A stretch of DNA of 33,152 nucleotides, from positions 145,370,672-145,403,823 of the forward strand of contig JBOZIK010000001.1 in assembly GCA_051453625.1 (NCBI GenBank), read 5' to 3'. This document shows positions 1 through 10,065 of the stretch, piece after piece; the first letter of the stretch is position 1, and every line of letters starts with the position of its first letter. The position numbers and the translations under genes are program-made. The notes under the pieces were generated by a model, which made no database searches, was not told the DNA's origin, and saw only the letters and a list, made by a program, of their open reading frames with translations. The stretch is from Welwitschia mirabilis. Its lineage: Eukaryota; Gnetophyta; Gnetopsida; Welwitschiales.

Positions 1-170
1 TTAATATTTTTGAAATTTCAAAAGGTCATGTCTACCCCTCCGTTTCCTATGTTAGCAATGTGCTGCTTTCATTGGGATATCAAAATGGACGTAAGGTCAA
101 ACCTAGTTACGAGAGCGGGAAAGGTTGCGTTAGCATGCCCTATGGAATTTTTTTGGTACTTCCTCCTTTG
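1..170. other. CpG-containing fragment of unknown origin
   Basis: This stretch is visibly richer in G+C than what follows and holds several CpGs (for example in gacgtaagg, tacgagagcggg and ttgcgtt), which are rare elsewhere in the window. No frame gives a recognisable protein. It ends near a change to very AT-rich sequence at about 180. It could be the end of a younger repeat that starts outside the window; I cannot assign a family. Confidence 0.3.
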
Positions 171-839
171 GCAGTTGTACTGACAAAACCTCCAGTCAAA
201 CTAATAAACAATTAACAAATTATTTACAATACTCGTTTTATTAATTGTTTAAACAACTTAACCGTGTTAATATTTTATTGTATTTGCTAATGAAACTTTA
301 ATAAAGAATGTTTTGTTTTGCACTTAAAAGGGATGTCAAAACTTAAAATCATTTATATTAAAGATTCTTAAATATAATGAAGTGCACCAAATTTAGTAGA
401 CCGAATTACCTTAACTACTACTATAAAAAAGTTCATATGCTTTGTAAATAAAACAAACTTAACAAAAGGCCTAAGTTAAAATATAGTTAATAGAAAGTTT
501 ATATACTAGCCTAATTAGCTATGCCACCACTTTGCATTTATGTAATTTAGGATATAGAATTTTATGTTTATTTTTAAAATAGTTATTTCAAAGTTTTGTT
601 GATTGGTTCATTACACTAAAGACAAATCGCAATGTTATAATTTACTACGGCAATAAATTCAAAAAGAAGTAATGAGCATATTGAGAGGGGGAGGACATTC
701 AACTTAAATCTTTTGGTGACCATACCTACCCCTTGATATAAAGGAACTACAATCATGCAAACGAGTGATTTAGTCACTTCCAAGGCCTTAAAGTATGCTA
801 GATAGGACACCTAAAGGTTGAAAGTACAAACTTTAAATG
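171..839. other. AT-rich sequence, no gene seen
   Basis: Very AT-rich sequence with stops in all frames. I see no recognisable protein, RNA gene, terminal repeat or target duplication here. Confidence 0.5.
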
Positions 840-1615
840 AAGGACGATTATCCCACTAATTGGATGACCACCTAATAGGCATAATGGGCATAGTGATTAT
901 AGCTAAAACTATAATAGTTCAAAAAGAAAAATAGTAAACTTGTTTACTAACATTATCATTGCTACTTATCATGGAAGTGTCCATGAAGTTCAATAGAAGA
1001 GCAATACATTATCATAAGTCTAAGGAATGCCATAACAAATCCAATCATGGAACTTATATATTTGAATTCATGACATGTAGTCTATAACATGATATTGTTC
1101 TTGTAGTAGAACATTAATGAATTAGAGATATTCCTTAAGATTATATTAATTATTTTCTAATATATTTAAATCCAAATTAATGCAACATATAGAGTTGCAT
1201 ATATAATTCCATAATGCTTTTATAGAGTACATTTAATTTGTGATGAACTAGGAATTTTGTAACTATTAGGAATTAGTCATAAACTAATTTTATAACTTTT
1301 TACAATTAAGTAATTACAAAATTAATTATCATTTTTTGGTTAGGGACATGGTCATTCATGTAATTTAGGAGCCTTCTAATTTTTCATTTTTACTCATCGA
1401 ATTCATCAAAGGCATTTTTGAGTGTTCATTTATAAACCGCAAAAGAATAATTATTTGAGTAAGGGACATATTAGTAAATTTTTCTTGGAGTTAATTTTTT
1501 TAAGTTGTCCAAAGTTTTTTATGGTAACTCATTCTCAAACTTTAATAAAACTACAAGGTTTTAGAGTCATCCCAATAACAATTAAGAAAATATATCTACT
1601 ACATTAATATTCATG
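840..1615 (+). repeat. Dispersed repeat R1, copy a (probable old LTR or leader)
   Basis: This segment aligns by eye with about 4190-4860 in the same orientation. Landmarks occur in the same order in both: a block around ACTTATCATG with CATGA then CAATA, a block with TCAT, TGTAATTTA then ACTCATC.AATTCAT, and a downstream block with AAGTT or AAAGTTTT followed by GAGTCAT or AAGTGACAT. Divergence is high (many transitions and small indels), so the copies are old. The block with TGTAATTTA followed by an ACTCAT..AATTCAT box is of the kind often seen in plant LTR or leader regions, which suggests an LTR. I could not find clean TG...CA ends or target duplications. Confidence 0.5.
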
Positions 1616-2618
1616 TTAAAAATGAAGTAAGAAACGAAGAAAGATGATACAGAGAAAAATGTTACAGAAAATTGCATGGAAAAAATTATTCTAAAAAAGA
1701 ATTTCGTGCTGCCAATGTAAGAAAATCTAAAAGTGAAGGAGTATTATTTGGGAAATGTTTCCTATTCAAGAAAAGAGTCATCCTTTGAAGAATGACTAGT
1801 ATAATTTAAAAAAAAAGAAAGAAATAAAGAAAGAAAGGAAGAACATGAGATTGTGTAAAAAACACATGTGATATTGAGGTTAAAATATTATATATAGGTC
1901 ATTATAACCTCTACATACGTTAGAAATATATTAACAATAAAATCAGAAGAAATCTATGTGTCAGTGAAGATGTGAAATAACTTAAAATATGATCATTTGA
2001 GGACATCTAGGTGTAAATTAAATTTTCACAGCCATTACAAGTTAAAGTATAAGGCAAAGGATAAGATTGAACTTTTTGTTAGTTACACAAACCATGTAGG
2101 AGATTATAACATCTAGATCTTATGGGGAAGAGAATAGTTTTTACTAACAAATTGGACATAACATTGTAATAATTTAGATTTGATGTTATAACAACCAAAA
2201 AAAATAACTTAATGATTAGTAAGAGAAAGATGAAATTAATACTTGAATCAGTAATCTCATTATGAAAGGATAATTCTAAGGATAAATTACTAATGTGGAA
2301 TTGAAATTTTATGTTGAATTCTATCATGTGAGAAAGAGACCAACAGGGCTAAAACTCTTCCCAAAAATATAGGATAACATGCTAAGAAAGATAATATAAA
2401 TTTTGTAATGAATATACTACATAGATTCATGAAAGATTATGATATTATGTTTTTTATCCATCTCATAATTAAAACTTCCAACTCCATGAATAATTCTTTG
2501 TACAATCCTATGGTGTGTGGGTAAGCTTATGGTTTATATTCATGTATTTAATGCACACTCAAGTGCAATCTTCAATGTCTTGACTATGAATTATCTGTAA
2601 CACATGAATGTTTAGTAG
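1616..2618. other. AT-rich sequence between repeats, no gene seen
   Basis: No recognisable coding sequence. It contains a purine-rich patch of A/AAG units at about 1807-1845. If R1a and R1b were the LTRs of one old element, this would be part of its interior, but I see no primer-binding site, gag or pol to support that. Confidence 0.4.
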
Positions 2619-2879
2619 CTACCTGTTATAACCCACATTTTGTAAGCTTTAATTAATAGGGTTTCTAAACTATGTAAAACATTTTGATATTAATGAANNN
2701 NNNNNNNNNNNNNNNNNNNNNNNNNNNNNNNNNNNNNNNNNNNNNNNNNNNNNNNNNNNNNNNNNNNNNNNNNNNNNNNNNNNNNNNNNNNNNNNNNGTT
2801 GCGCATGATAGTTAATAACCAAAAAAAAAAAAAAAATTATGGTTAATTAGGGTAATTAAAGTTGGGGTGTTACACTACC
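2619..2879 (+). mobile_element. LTR-X: solo LTR or gap-collapsed LTR element with 5-bp target duplication
   Basis: The element begins TGTTATAACCC at 2624 and ends GGGGTGTTACA at 2874, so it has TG...CA ends and a short imperfect terminal inverted repeat, as LTRs do. The five bases before it (CTACC, 2619-2623) are repeated exactly after it (2875-2879), a classic target-site duplication left by integrase. An interior run of 100 N (2698-2797) is probably a gap of unknown size. The locus may therefore be a solo LTR of about 250 bp or a full retrotransposon whose interior was not assembled. A 16-A run lies at about 2821-2836. The first 57 nt are identical to 28212-28268. Confidence 0.85.
2698..2797. 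other. Assembly gap of 100 N
   Basis: Exactly 100 N, the usual placeholder for a gap of unknown length. It starts 74 nt into LTR-X. Confidence 0.99.
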
Positions 2880-3794
2880 CCTCAAACTAGCCCATGGATC
2901 TTTACATAGTCAAGCAAAGTGCTAACGCTACTGAGTGTGATATAGCTTTCTATGTATTAACTTCATCAAAAAAGAGGAAAAAATTATTTGTGCATAAAAA
3001 ATTGATATCTTTGAAGGCAAAATTTATATAAAACTTCATAAGGGTTTAAGTACTAAGAGTCAAAATAGGAAAAACCAAGTTTATTAACATATATGACCTT
3101 AAACAAGATCTAATAATTTGATATTAATGATTAAATAAATTTCCTATTAATGTTGAATTCAAGAAAGCTCCTTCATAATCTAATTTACATATAACCATGA
3201 AACAAGGGCTGCAAACTATATTTTTAGCTTTTCATATTAACGACTTACTATAACTACTGATTAAAAACTTCATAAATAAATTGGCTATAGAATTTAAGTT
3301 ACTTTAGGTTAAACCTAGCTAATTTTTATTTAGGGATGAAAATATTATAAAAATATGAGGCATTATATCTTAGATAGAAGTTAATTAAATATAGTGGTAC
3401 AAAATATTATTTTGTAGAAAAATTCCTTTTTGGATCCTAATTATAAGCTAGATGTTGAAGAAGAGCTAATAGATACTACCTTGCAGATGAAAATAATTGA
3501 TGAATATTTGTACTTTCTAAACACTAGGCATAGTATTAAAGTTATCTAATAAAGGCAATAACTATCTTTAAAAGTTAGTTCATGAAAGTACACCTAAGAA
3601 TTATAATAGATGTTCTAAAATTTATCAAAGGATATACATTTTTATCGATTGAATATTCAAAATTTATTTTTAAACATCATATACTATGTTTGTGAGTAAA
3701 ATAACACTAACACTACTTTAAAAGAAGTTTATGAGCTATATTGGATAATAGATATTGTTAGTAAAAACTTTAATATTTAGGTTTTAATGGAAAA

Positions 3795-3796
<2 letters not shown>
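2880..3796. other. AT-rich sequence, no gene seen
   Basis: Starts right after the LTR-X target duplication. No reading frame, RNA gene or terminal repeat is recognisable. Confidence 0.45.

Positions 3797-3851
<55 letters not shown>
3797..3851. repeat. (TA)n microsatellite, about 27 units
   Basis: Uninterrupted TA dinucleotide run of about 55 bp in AT-rich surroundings. Such perfect runs are usually length-variable between individuals. Confidence 0.97.
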
Positions 3852-3855
<4 letters not shown>

Positions 3856-4189
3856 TTTTATAAAGATTTAGCAGTTGGAAACCTTATTTTTTAATATGAA
3901 CTTAAGGTCTCAAAATCTATTATCATCTATTAATAATCAATCAACTATCATGAGACTTTAAAATTCTAATTTTAATAACTAGAGATAAGATTTTTGATAC
4001 TATCATGTACTATCATCAATGTAGTTAAGGCATATTATAGGAATAAATTGATCAAAATTTAATGTAAATTAGTAATGAAATATAAAGTTGAAGAACTACA
4101 TAAGTCCATAGGAGGATAAAATTTTACTGCTTTATTAGAATACTTTTTTCTAAACGACGATAAAGTCTTACATACCAATGAAGAGGAGA

Positions 4190-4860
4190 AGGACGATACA
4201 AATAATTTAATGCATTTCTAATGGAATTATGATTATTGACTATAGGGATAATAATGTCACTTATCATGATAGTATCATGACATCCAATAAAGTACTTGTT
4301 TAATATATATTTAAGGATTACTCTCATAGAATACAACCATGTAATACCTATGACATATATTTCATGATGGAATATGGTTTTATAATAGAATGCTACTAAT
4401 TCTAAAGCATTCCTAAATCTTATATAATTATTTTCATTTAATTAAAACTTAATGAAATGTATACATAATTTTATGATATTTTAATGGAATGTATTAACTT
4501 ATGATGACCTATACATTTCATAGTTATTAGAAATAACTAATTAATTTTATAATATTATATAATTAGTTAATTTTCAAATATCATTATTCTTTATTTGTTA
4601 TGAGAATGATCATTTGTGTAATTTATGAACTTTATAACTTGTTATATTTACTCATCCAATTCATAAAACAATACTTAAATGTTTATTAAAAAATTGATAA
4701 GGAGAATTATTTAGGATAATAATACATTAATAAACTTATTTATTCCTTAAATTTATTTTATTATTTATTTTAAAATATATGAAAGGTATTTTTCTATATT
4801 TAGTTAAAAAGTTTTGAACATATATGAAGTGACATTAAAGATTATATGAAGTTAACTAAC
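4190..4860 (+). repeat. Dispersed repeat R1, copy b
   Basis: Second, same-orientation copy of the repeat at 840-1615, with the landmarks in the same order (ACTTATCATG near 4258, a TCATTTGTGTAATTTA block near 4609, ACTCATCCAATTCAT near 4650). Copy b is more AT-rich and has lost several blocks, so it looks older or more decayed. The two starts are about 3.35 kb apart. They could be LTRs of one element or two separate insertions; no target duplication was found to decide. Confidence 0.5.
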
Positions 4861-5040
4861 AAGGAATAAACTAATAATTCTTAAGTTAATACTATAATAA
4901 GAGAATGAAAAATAAACTACAAAACTTATAAATAATTATACATAAAACCTTTGAACATTAAAGATAAATCAACATAATCAATTAGTCTATGAGTTATTCA
5001 ATAATTGACTAGAAATTCTTCAATAATTGATTATTCACAT

Positions 5041-7459
5041 TATTAGCTAAATGAGGAATTGATGGAGATCATGAAATGGCTATTGGATGAACCAATCACT
5101 AGAGTTGAGTTGAGTTTATGTTAAGGTAATAATTTTTACAAGGTTATCATTTCTTTGATCTTTTGCCATGATGCTGACATGGAGGAAGATCTAGTGCCTC
5201 CAAATAGGTCATACTCATATAGTGAACTTTTTCTTTACTTGATAATGTTTTTAAGGATGTCTCTAATGATTTTTCTTCATAGTTTATTTTCATTTAAATT
5301 GTTGGATTTTTTTTCCTCCTCATCTTTTACTACCTCTACATATCAAGCATATTCTGTTTTATAATGGCATTGAAGTGTTTTATGTGCATTATTTTGCTAA
5401 GCACTCTATCCTTATTGAACTTTTAAATACTAAAATTATTTATATGGTTGTAAATATTTGTATATGCTTGTTTAAATCTATGAATTTGATCACTTATGAA
5501 TGGAAAAATAGTTTCAATATGCATGATCTAGCTCAAATTCCATGTTATGTTGAATTATCAAATCTAAAACTGATTTTCTAACCCTTAGAACAAGATATAT
5601 TTACCTTATTAGAATAATTGGATTTGCATGCAAAGGATCACGTTTTTCATTAGAAGGTAGATTATTTTAATTTACCTAATTTTTATATCTACTATTATCA
5701 GGATGCTCATCATACTTTCAAATGGATTTTTGTTAAGCATTGTAACTAGAGGATTGCTATTAAGGTTAAATAGTAGCAAGTTATTCCCAGTGTACAACCA
5801 CTAATTGTGTAGATGTCTTCTTTACCACTTGTAACACATTCTTAGTTGAATCCTATTAACAAACAATCTAAGGTTCTTGTAGGGCCTACTCCTNNNNNNN
5901 NNNNNNNNNNNNGAGCTTCTCATAATCGTTCTACATTAACTACAAAATAGCCCATAATGGATGGTGAATGTTTTATTATTATAATTAATTAAAAATGAGC
6001 TAAGCAAACTTAGCCACATACTATTTCTTTCTAATTAATTTAAAACTCTTAAAGGAATACAAATGGATGCAAATATTGACATGAAACCTATTGATAGAAG
6101 ATCACCTTCACATTACATAACATGAATATAGTTTCTTATAATATCTGATGAGTCACTAATATTTTCTAGTGTAAAAGTAATAGAGAGTTCCTCTCTATGC
6201 ATTCTAATTTCTTGAAATGTTTAAGGCTTCATTGATATGCTTTAATGTAAGAGCACTGAAGATTTCCTCTTTATGCCTTATCTCTTTTAAGATCTATTAG
6301 TATTATTAAGAGAGCAAGATTTCAGCTTTAGATTTGCAATTTTCCTTACATGGGTTACTTTGCTACTTCTAAGTCTTGCTACATAACATAGTAAAGAGGG
6401 AGATGAGGTTGTCATTTTTTTTTCTTATCACTAGATTTCACATAGTATTTATTTTGGTTTAGATCCTTAATAGAAATCTTATTGGTCATTCTATCTACCC
6501 TAACTAGAATGTTTGACATTTTCTCTATTTATGTATTAAATCAAATGCATACAACACACTGATCTTGGATGGATTTGACTCACATGTCACCTTCTATCCC
6601 TTGGTTTTTTTGAGGATATTTTAATATTATTAAGTTATTTTTAAATAATCTTAGCAGAGGATATTTAATATGGTTAATTTCTCTTTAGACAAGATTAGTA
6701 AACATGGTTTTTCTTTGCATTCTATTGAGACAGATGCTTCGTTATAGCTCAAAAATAAGTTTTATATATTAGATGTAGTAATTAAATCTATCAAGATATT
6801 ATAGCATAACTTTACTTAGAGTAATTCTTGAGGGAGTAACCTAAGGATTTAAAACTTAATAGGTCAATAAGAGTTATGGACATGACTATTTTATCAAGTT
6901 ATTTTTCTATCTAATCTTTCATTAAATTTGTAGAATTACCTCCAAGAGATCAATGTCCTTCATTTCGACTTAAGCTAAGATGATATAAGTTCATTACTAG
7001 GCAATAAATTCTTAGTACATTTTGAAATGTAGAGCCTATATCTTATAGTCATATTGGCTAGATTAATTGGCATCACATTTTAAGTAGAGTTTAGAATTTT
7101 GCTTAAAATATGGAAAAACAAGAATCTTTATAAGCTAGATCTTCATTCCAATCTATTACAATGAAAAAATTCAGATTTAAAGCATTAACTTGCTTTTAAT
7201 CCTTTTAAATATGACCTTTAGGTTATGATTGTTAAAGCTAAGATGACTTGAAAAAAGTAGGAGGTTGTTCAAGAATAGAGTGATCTTCTAAAAAGGAGGC
7301 TTTGTTGCTTATAAACTCAAAATGATAGTTATAAAGAACCTTTTAAATTTTAGATCATTCAAATAGTGCGATTTTAATTAGTGCTTTACTAGTTAATCAT
7401 AAGATCGATTCTCATCATATTGACATTTTGTTTTTCAAAGAAGCATTTTCACACTATAT
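5041..7459 (+). mobile_element. Probable 5' part of LINE-A (ORF1 and endonuclease region, heavily decayed)
   Basis: This lies directly upstream of a clear LINE RT on the same strand, at the distance where ORF1 and the endonuclease of an L1-type LINE belong. Support in the first part is weak. Around 5500-5580 a frame reads W-x-x-x-F-N-M-H-D-L-A-Q-I-P-C-Y-V-E-L-S-N-L, resembling the stretch before the zinc knuckle of plant LINE ORF1. From about 7110 to 7460 a frame with few stops (DLHSNLL, then FNPFKYDL) resembles the charged linker between endonuclease and RT. I did not find the endonuclease catalytic motifs. The 5' end is not defined, and a 19-N gap lies at 5894-5912. Confidence 0.4.
5894..5912. 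other. Assembly gap of 19 N
   Basis: Run of 19 N inside the LINE-A region. Confidence 0.99.
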
Positions 7460-8192
7460 TCTAAGTACTCGTATTAACCATGATGAGTGTGATTGGCTCT
7501 ATTTCTTTATTTCTCCAGTGATTAGCACTGAAATGTAATAAACATTAGATGCTATTATTATATTTTCATAATTAAAAGACTGTTATTTTGATATGGCCAA
7601 TGTTAAAGCAGCTAGATTTGATGATTTTCTAGTCAAGTTTTATAAAGAAGATTTGGTATTATAAGTCATGATTATCTTAATTTCATCAAAGAAACTATTC
7701 ACCAAGGATCACTTGATCATTATATTAATAAAGGTATCATCCATTTGGTTCTCTTCTTATTATTAATTAGCATTTTATTACCTTATTAAATATGATTCCA
7801 AGATTTAGGCGAAGTGCTTAGCTCATTGGATTGAAAGAACTCTATATGATATTATCACTTAAGCAACAGATATGTTTTATTCATGAGATGAATATTAATG
7901 TTATGGTATAACGGGAATGTCATTAATGATCTATGGATTCAAACCAAGATATTGTCTTTATTAAGCTTGATTATTGTAGAGCATATGCTAAAGTTAAATG
8001 AAATTTTATTATTTTATGTATGGAGACATTCGGTTTCAGATCAAAATTTATTCATATGGTAAGATGTTTATTTGTAGATGTAAATGGTTGTATTAATTCT
8101 TCCCAAGAAATAAGTTTTATCTTTTCTATTATTTAGTTAGGCAAGATTAACCCTTAGCTTTATATATTTTCATAATTCTAGCTAATTTACCT
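7460..8192 (+). pseudogene. LINE-A ORF2 pseudogene: N-terminal half of reverse transcriptase
   Basis: Non-LTR retrotransposon RT, which in life copies the element RNA at a nicked target. Motifs appear in the canonical order across several frames. NVKAARFDDFLVKFYKE (about 7601-7651) corresponds to the K-x-P-G-x-D-G-F...FYK block. ITLLN (about 7777) is followed by AKCLAHWIERTLYDIIT (7809-7859). Then DIVFIKLDYCRAYAKV (from 7948) stands for the KLDF.KAYD.V block, with the Asp of AYD changed to Ala. GFRSKFIHMVRCLF follows, and a decayed RQGCPLAPYLF block lies at about 8136-8165. Stops such as VK*NF (expected W) fit G-to-A transitions. The frame breaks off at 8192, where LINE-B is inserted, and resumes at 14579. 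The copy is dead. Confidence 0.88.
8144..8192 (+). repeat. Left copy of the duplication flanking LINE-B
   Basis: The 49 nt starting AGATTAACCCTTAGCT are repeated at 14579-14626 with about eight substitutions and one indel. Both encode the same LINE-A RT segment (the PLAPYLF region). The copies bracket LINE-B exactly at its T-rich 3' end and its 5' end, so this is the target-site duplication of that insertion. It is long for a LINE. Confidence 0.8.
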
Positions 8193-9825
8193 TTTTTAAT
8201 AGAAATAATTGCATATATTATTATAAAATAGACTCTCCAACATCAAAACAAAAGAGTTCTACTGCTAGGCTATCTACATGGTAGTAGGAGTGGACCCTCA
8301 CATCCAATTCTAAAATATTTAGACCAAACCATTACTAACATTTTGGAATGAAAAATGTAAAGGTGTGAGACCAGAGCAAAAGAAAACCAAAATTTTGAGT
8401 CAATGATCCTAGTAAGACAAAGGTATTCAAAATATGAAAAATGAAAAATCTTAAGAAAATCTAAGTAAATTAGTAAGCCCATATAAAATACTTATTAGCT
8501 AATTCATCAAAGAATTTCTAACTATATTCTCTTCAAGTATTTGTATCAGTAAGGATATCCTTAGCATTATTTATCTCTACTATTTTCATAACCATCTCTA
8601 CTTCTTTTTGTCAATTCTTATATAGATGTTGCTTCAAGGTCAATCTTCTATGAGCTATAATAATCTCCTAACTTGAGGCTCATGGATGAATTCCAAAAAT
8701 TTCATAATAGTTCATCCAATCTATGAACTAAGTTCATGCATCATACTTTGCTTTCTCTATCTTATCTTTTTCCTTCTAATTAGAAAGCCTAGGTGATTGC
8801 TCCTAATCGGTGTGAGTTGGTCATTTCCCCTTTCACTTGCTTTATGTATCTTTGTTAGGTGCTATTCTATGTATCCTCATCATCATTGTTATCACTGTCC
8901 TCATCACTATTGTCACCAATTAGAATATTTTTTTTACTAAATAAGAGTGGTTAAGCTTGCTTTATTCTTCTCCTTAGTTTTTAGTTCCCACTTCTCGTCT
9001 CTTCAGTTTGGGCTTAGGCATCCTTATTACTCTAGTGCTTTTATGCTCTCACCTAGCTTGCCCTCTCTAAAAACCTTTACTTCTTCATGCACTTTTGAGG
9101 AGGAACTCCTTTTCCTTCTATAGCTTCTTATTTAGCTTCTAGATACCTCTCCACCTGTATTAACCCTCTTGTACTTGATGACTCTGTTCATGCCTTCTAC
9201 TACTTCTCTACTAAGAAATCCTTTATCTTGTAAATGAGGTCCGAGTGCTTACTAGCTATTTTTCCAATTGAGCTTTTCTACAAAAAATAGTGCTAGATTT
9301 ATTATTCTCCCTTCTTGTAAAATTGGTGGGAAATTCAAATATCAACCTTTAAGCTTTGAATGATTTTCATCCTATTTGATGAAGTGATATATGAATTTAG
9401 TCAAAATCCATCATGGCTGCTCCAGGTTTACTTTGTGAATATGTCCCTTTATATTTTTAGGTAAAGGATGACAACATTATATTCCCTTATTTTCTTAGGC
9501 CTATTGTTTGAGCTATTAACTAAGGAATTATCAGGATTCAATGCCTACCACTAACCTGCTTCCCTTATACTACTACCTTTGCTAAATCAAAACTTGGGTC
9601 TTCTTTGAGCTCTAGTAAGGGATCAGAATAGAGATATTGAAGACACTTCCATAATTCTACATTTTTTCAAAATTTTACGTTATCCTTCAACTCAAAACAA
9701 GGACGCTTCCTCATTCTCTTCAAAATTCTAAAAACATAAAAGGATTGAATCTTTTGTCTAATTATCATAGTGGTTTCAATCACACCTAGCCCCATATATG
9801 TGAAAATGTAACTGTTTTGTGCACA
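8193..9825 (-). other. LINE-B distal segment with coding-like remnants of unknown identity
   Basis: Downstream of the LINE-B C-terminal knuckle (about 9910-9972) and before its 3' end lie about 1.6 kb, too long for a typical 3' UTR. Minus-strand frames hold coding-looking stretches: LALFFVEKLNWKN near 9300; a basic region near 9000-9060; an acidic run IGDNSDEDSDNNDDED at about 8874-8922; and EVEMVMKIVEINNAKDILTD around 8550-8610. A longer open frame (8270-8482) is hydrophobic and unconvincing. I do not recognise a family. It may be a separate old insertion, for example a gag fragment of another element, or an extra C-terminal part of ORF2. Confidence 0.35.
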
Positions 9826-10065
9826 CTAAATGAATCGTAATACTAATTCATAGTAATCACACATCAACAGAAGGATTCTATCCCAAGTGACCTCTCTATC
9901 AATGAGCATCCACACCACAGTCATGAAAGGGTAATTCCAAAATAGATGCTTTATTATCTCTACTATATTACATGCAAGAAAACCTTCTAGCATGCTTAGC
10001 TCACTATGTGTAAGTCTAGTTACCATTAACACTTTATTTTTTAGGATTAACCACTTTAAAACCAT
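9826..10065 (-). pseudogene. LINE-B ORF2 C-terminal zinc-binding (zf-RVT) segment
   Basis: The 79-codon open stretch contains C-N-I-V-E-I-I-K-H-L-F-W-N-Y-P at residues 32-46, then V-V-W at residues 50-52. This matches the C-terminal pattern of plant LINE ORF2 proteins, C..C....ET..HLF..C....W, with the last Cys replaced by Tyr (TGT or TGC to TAT or TAC, a transition). The segment is thought to bind nucleic acid after the RT. It follows the RT in the right order and spacing. The apparent start codon is internal, not a real start; this is the surviving open part of a broken ORF2. Confidence 0.7.

Noticed and set aside
4124-5581. Short open frames of about 70 codons at 4124-4336 and 5155-5364
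   Set aside because: Hydrophobic or low-complexity products with no motif; the first overlaps repeat R1b.
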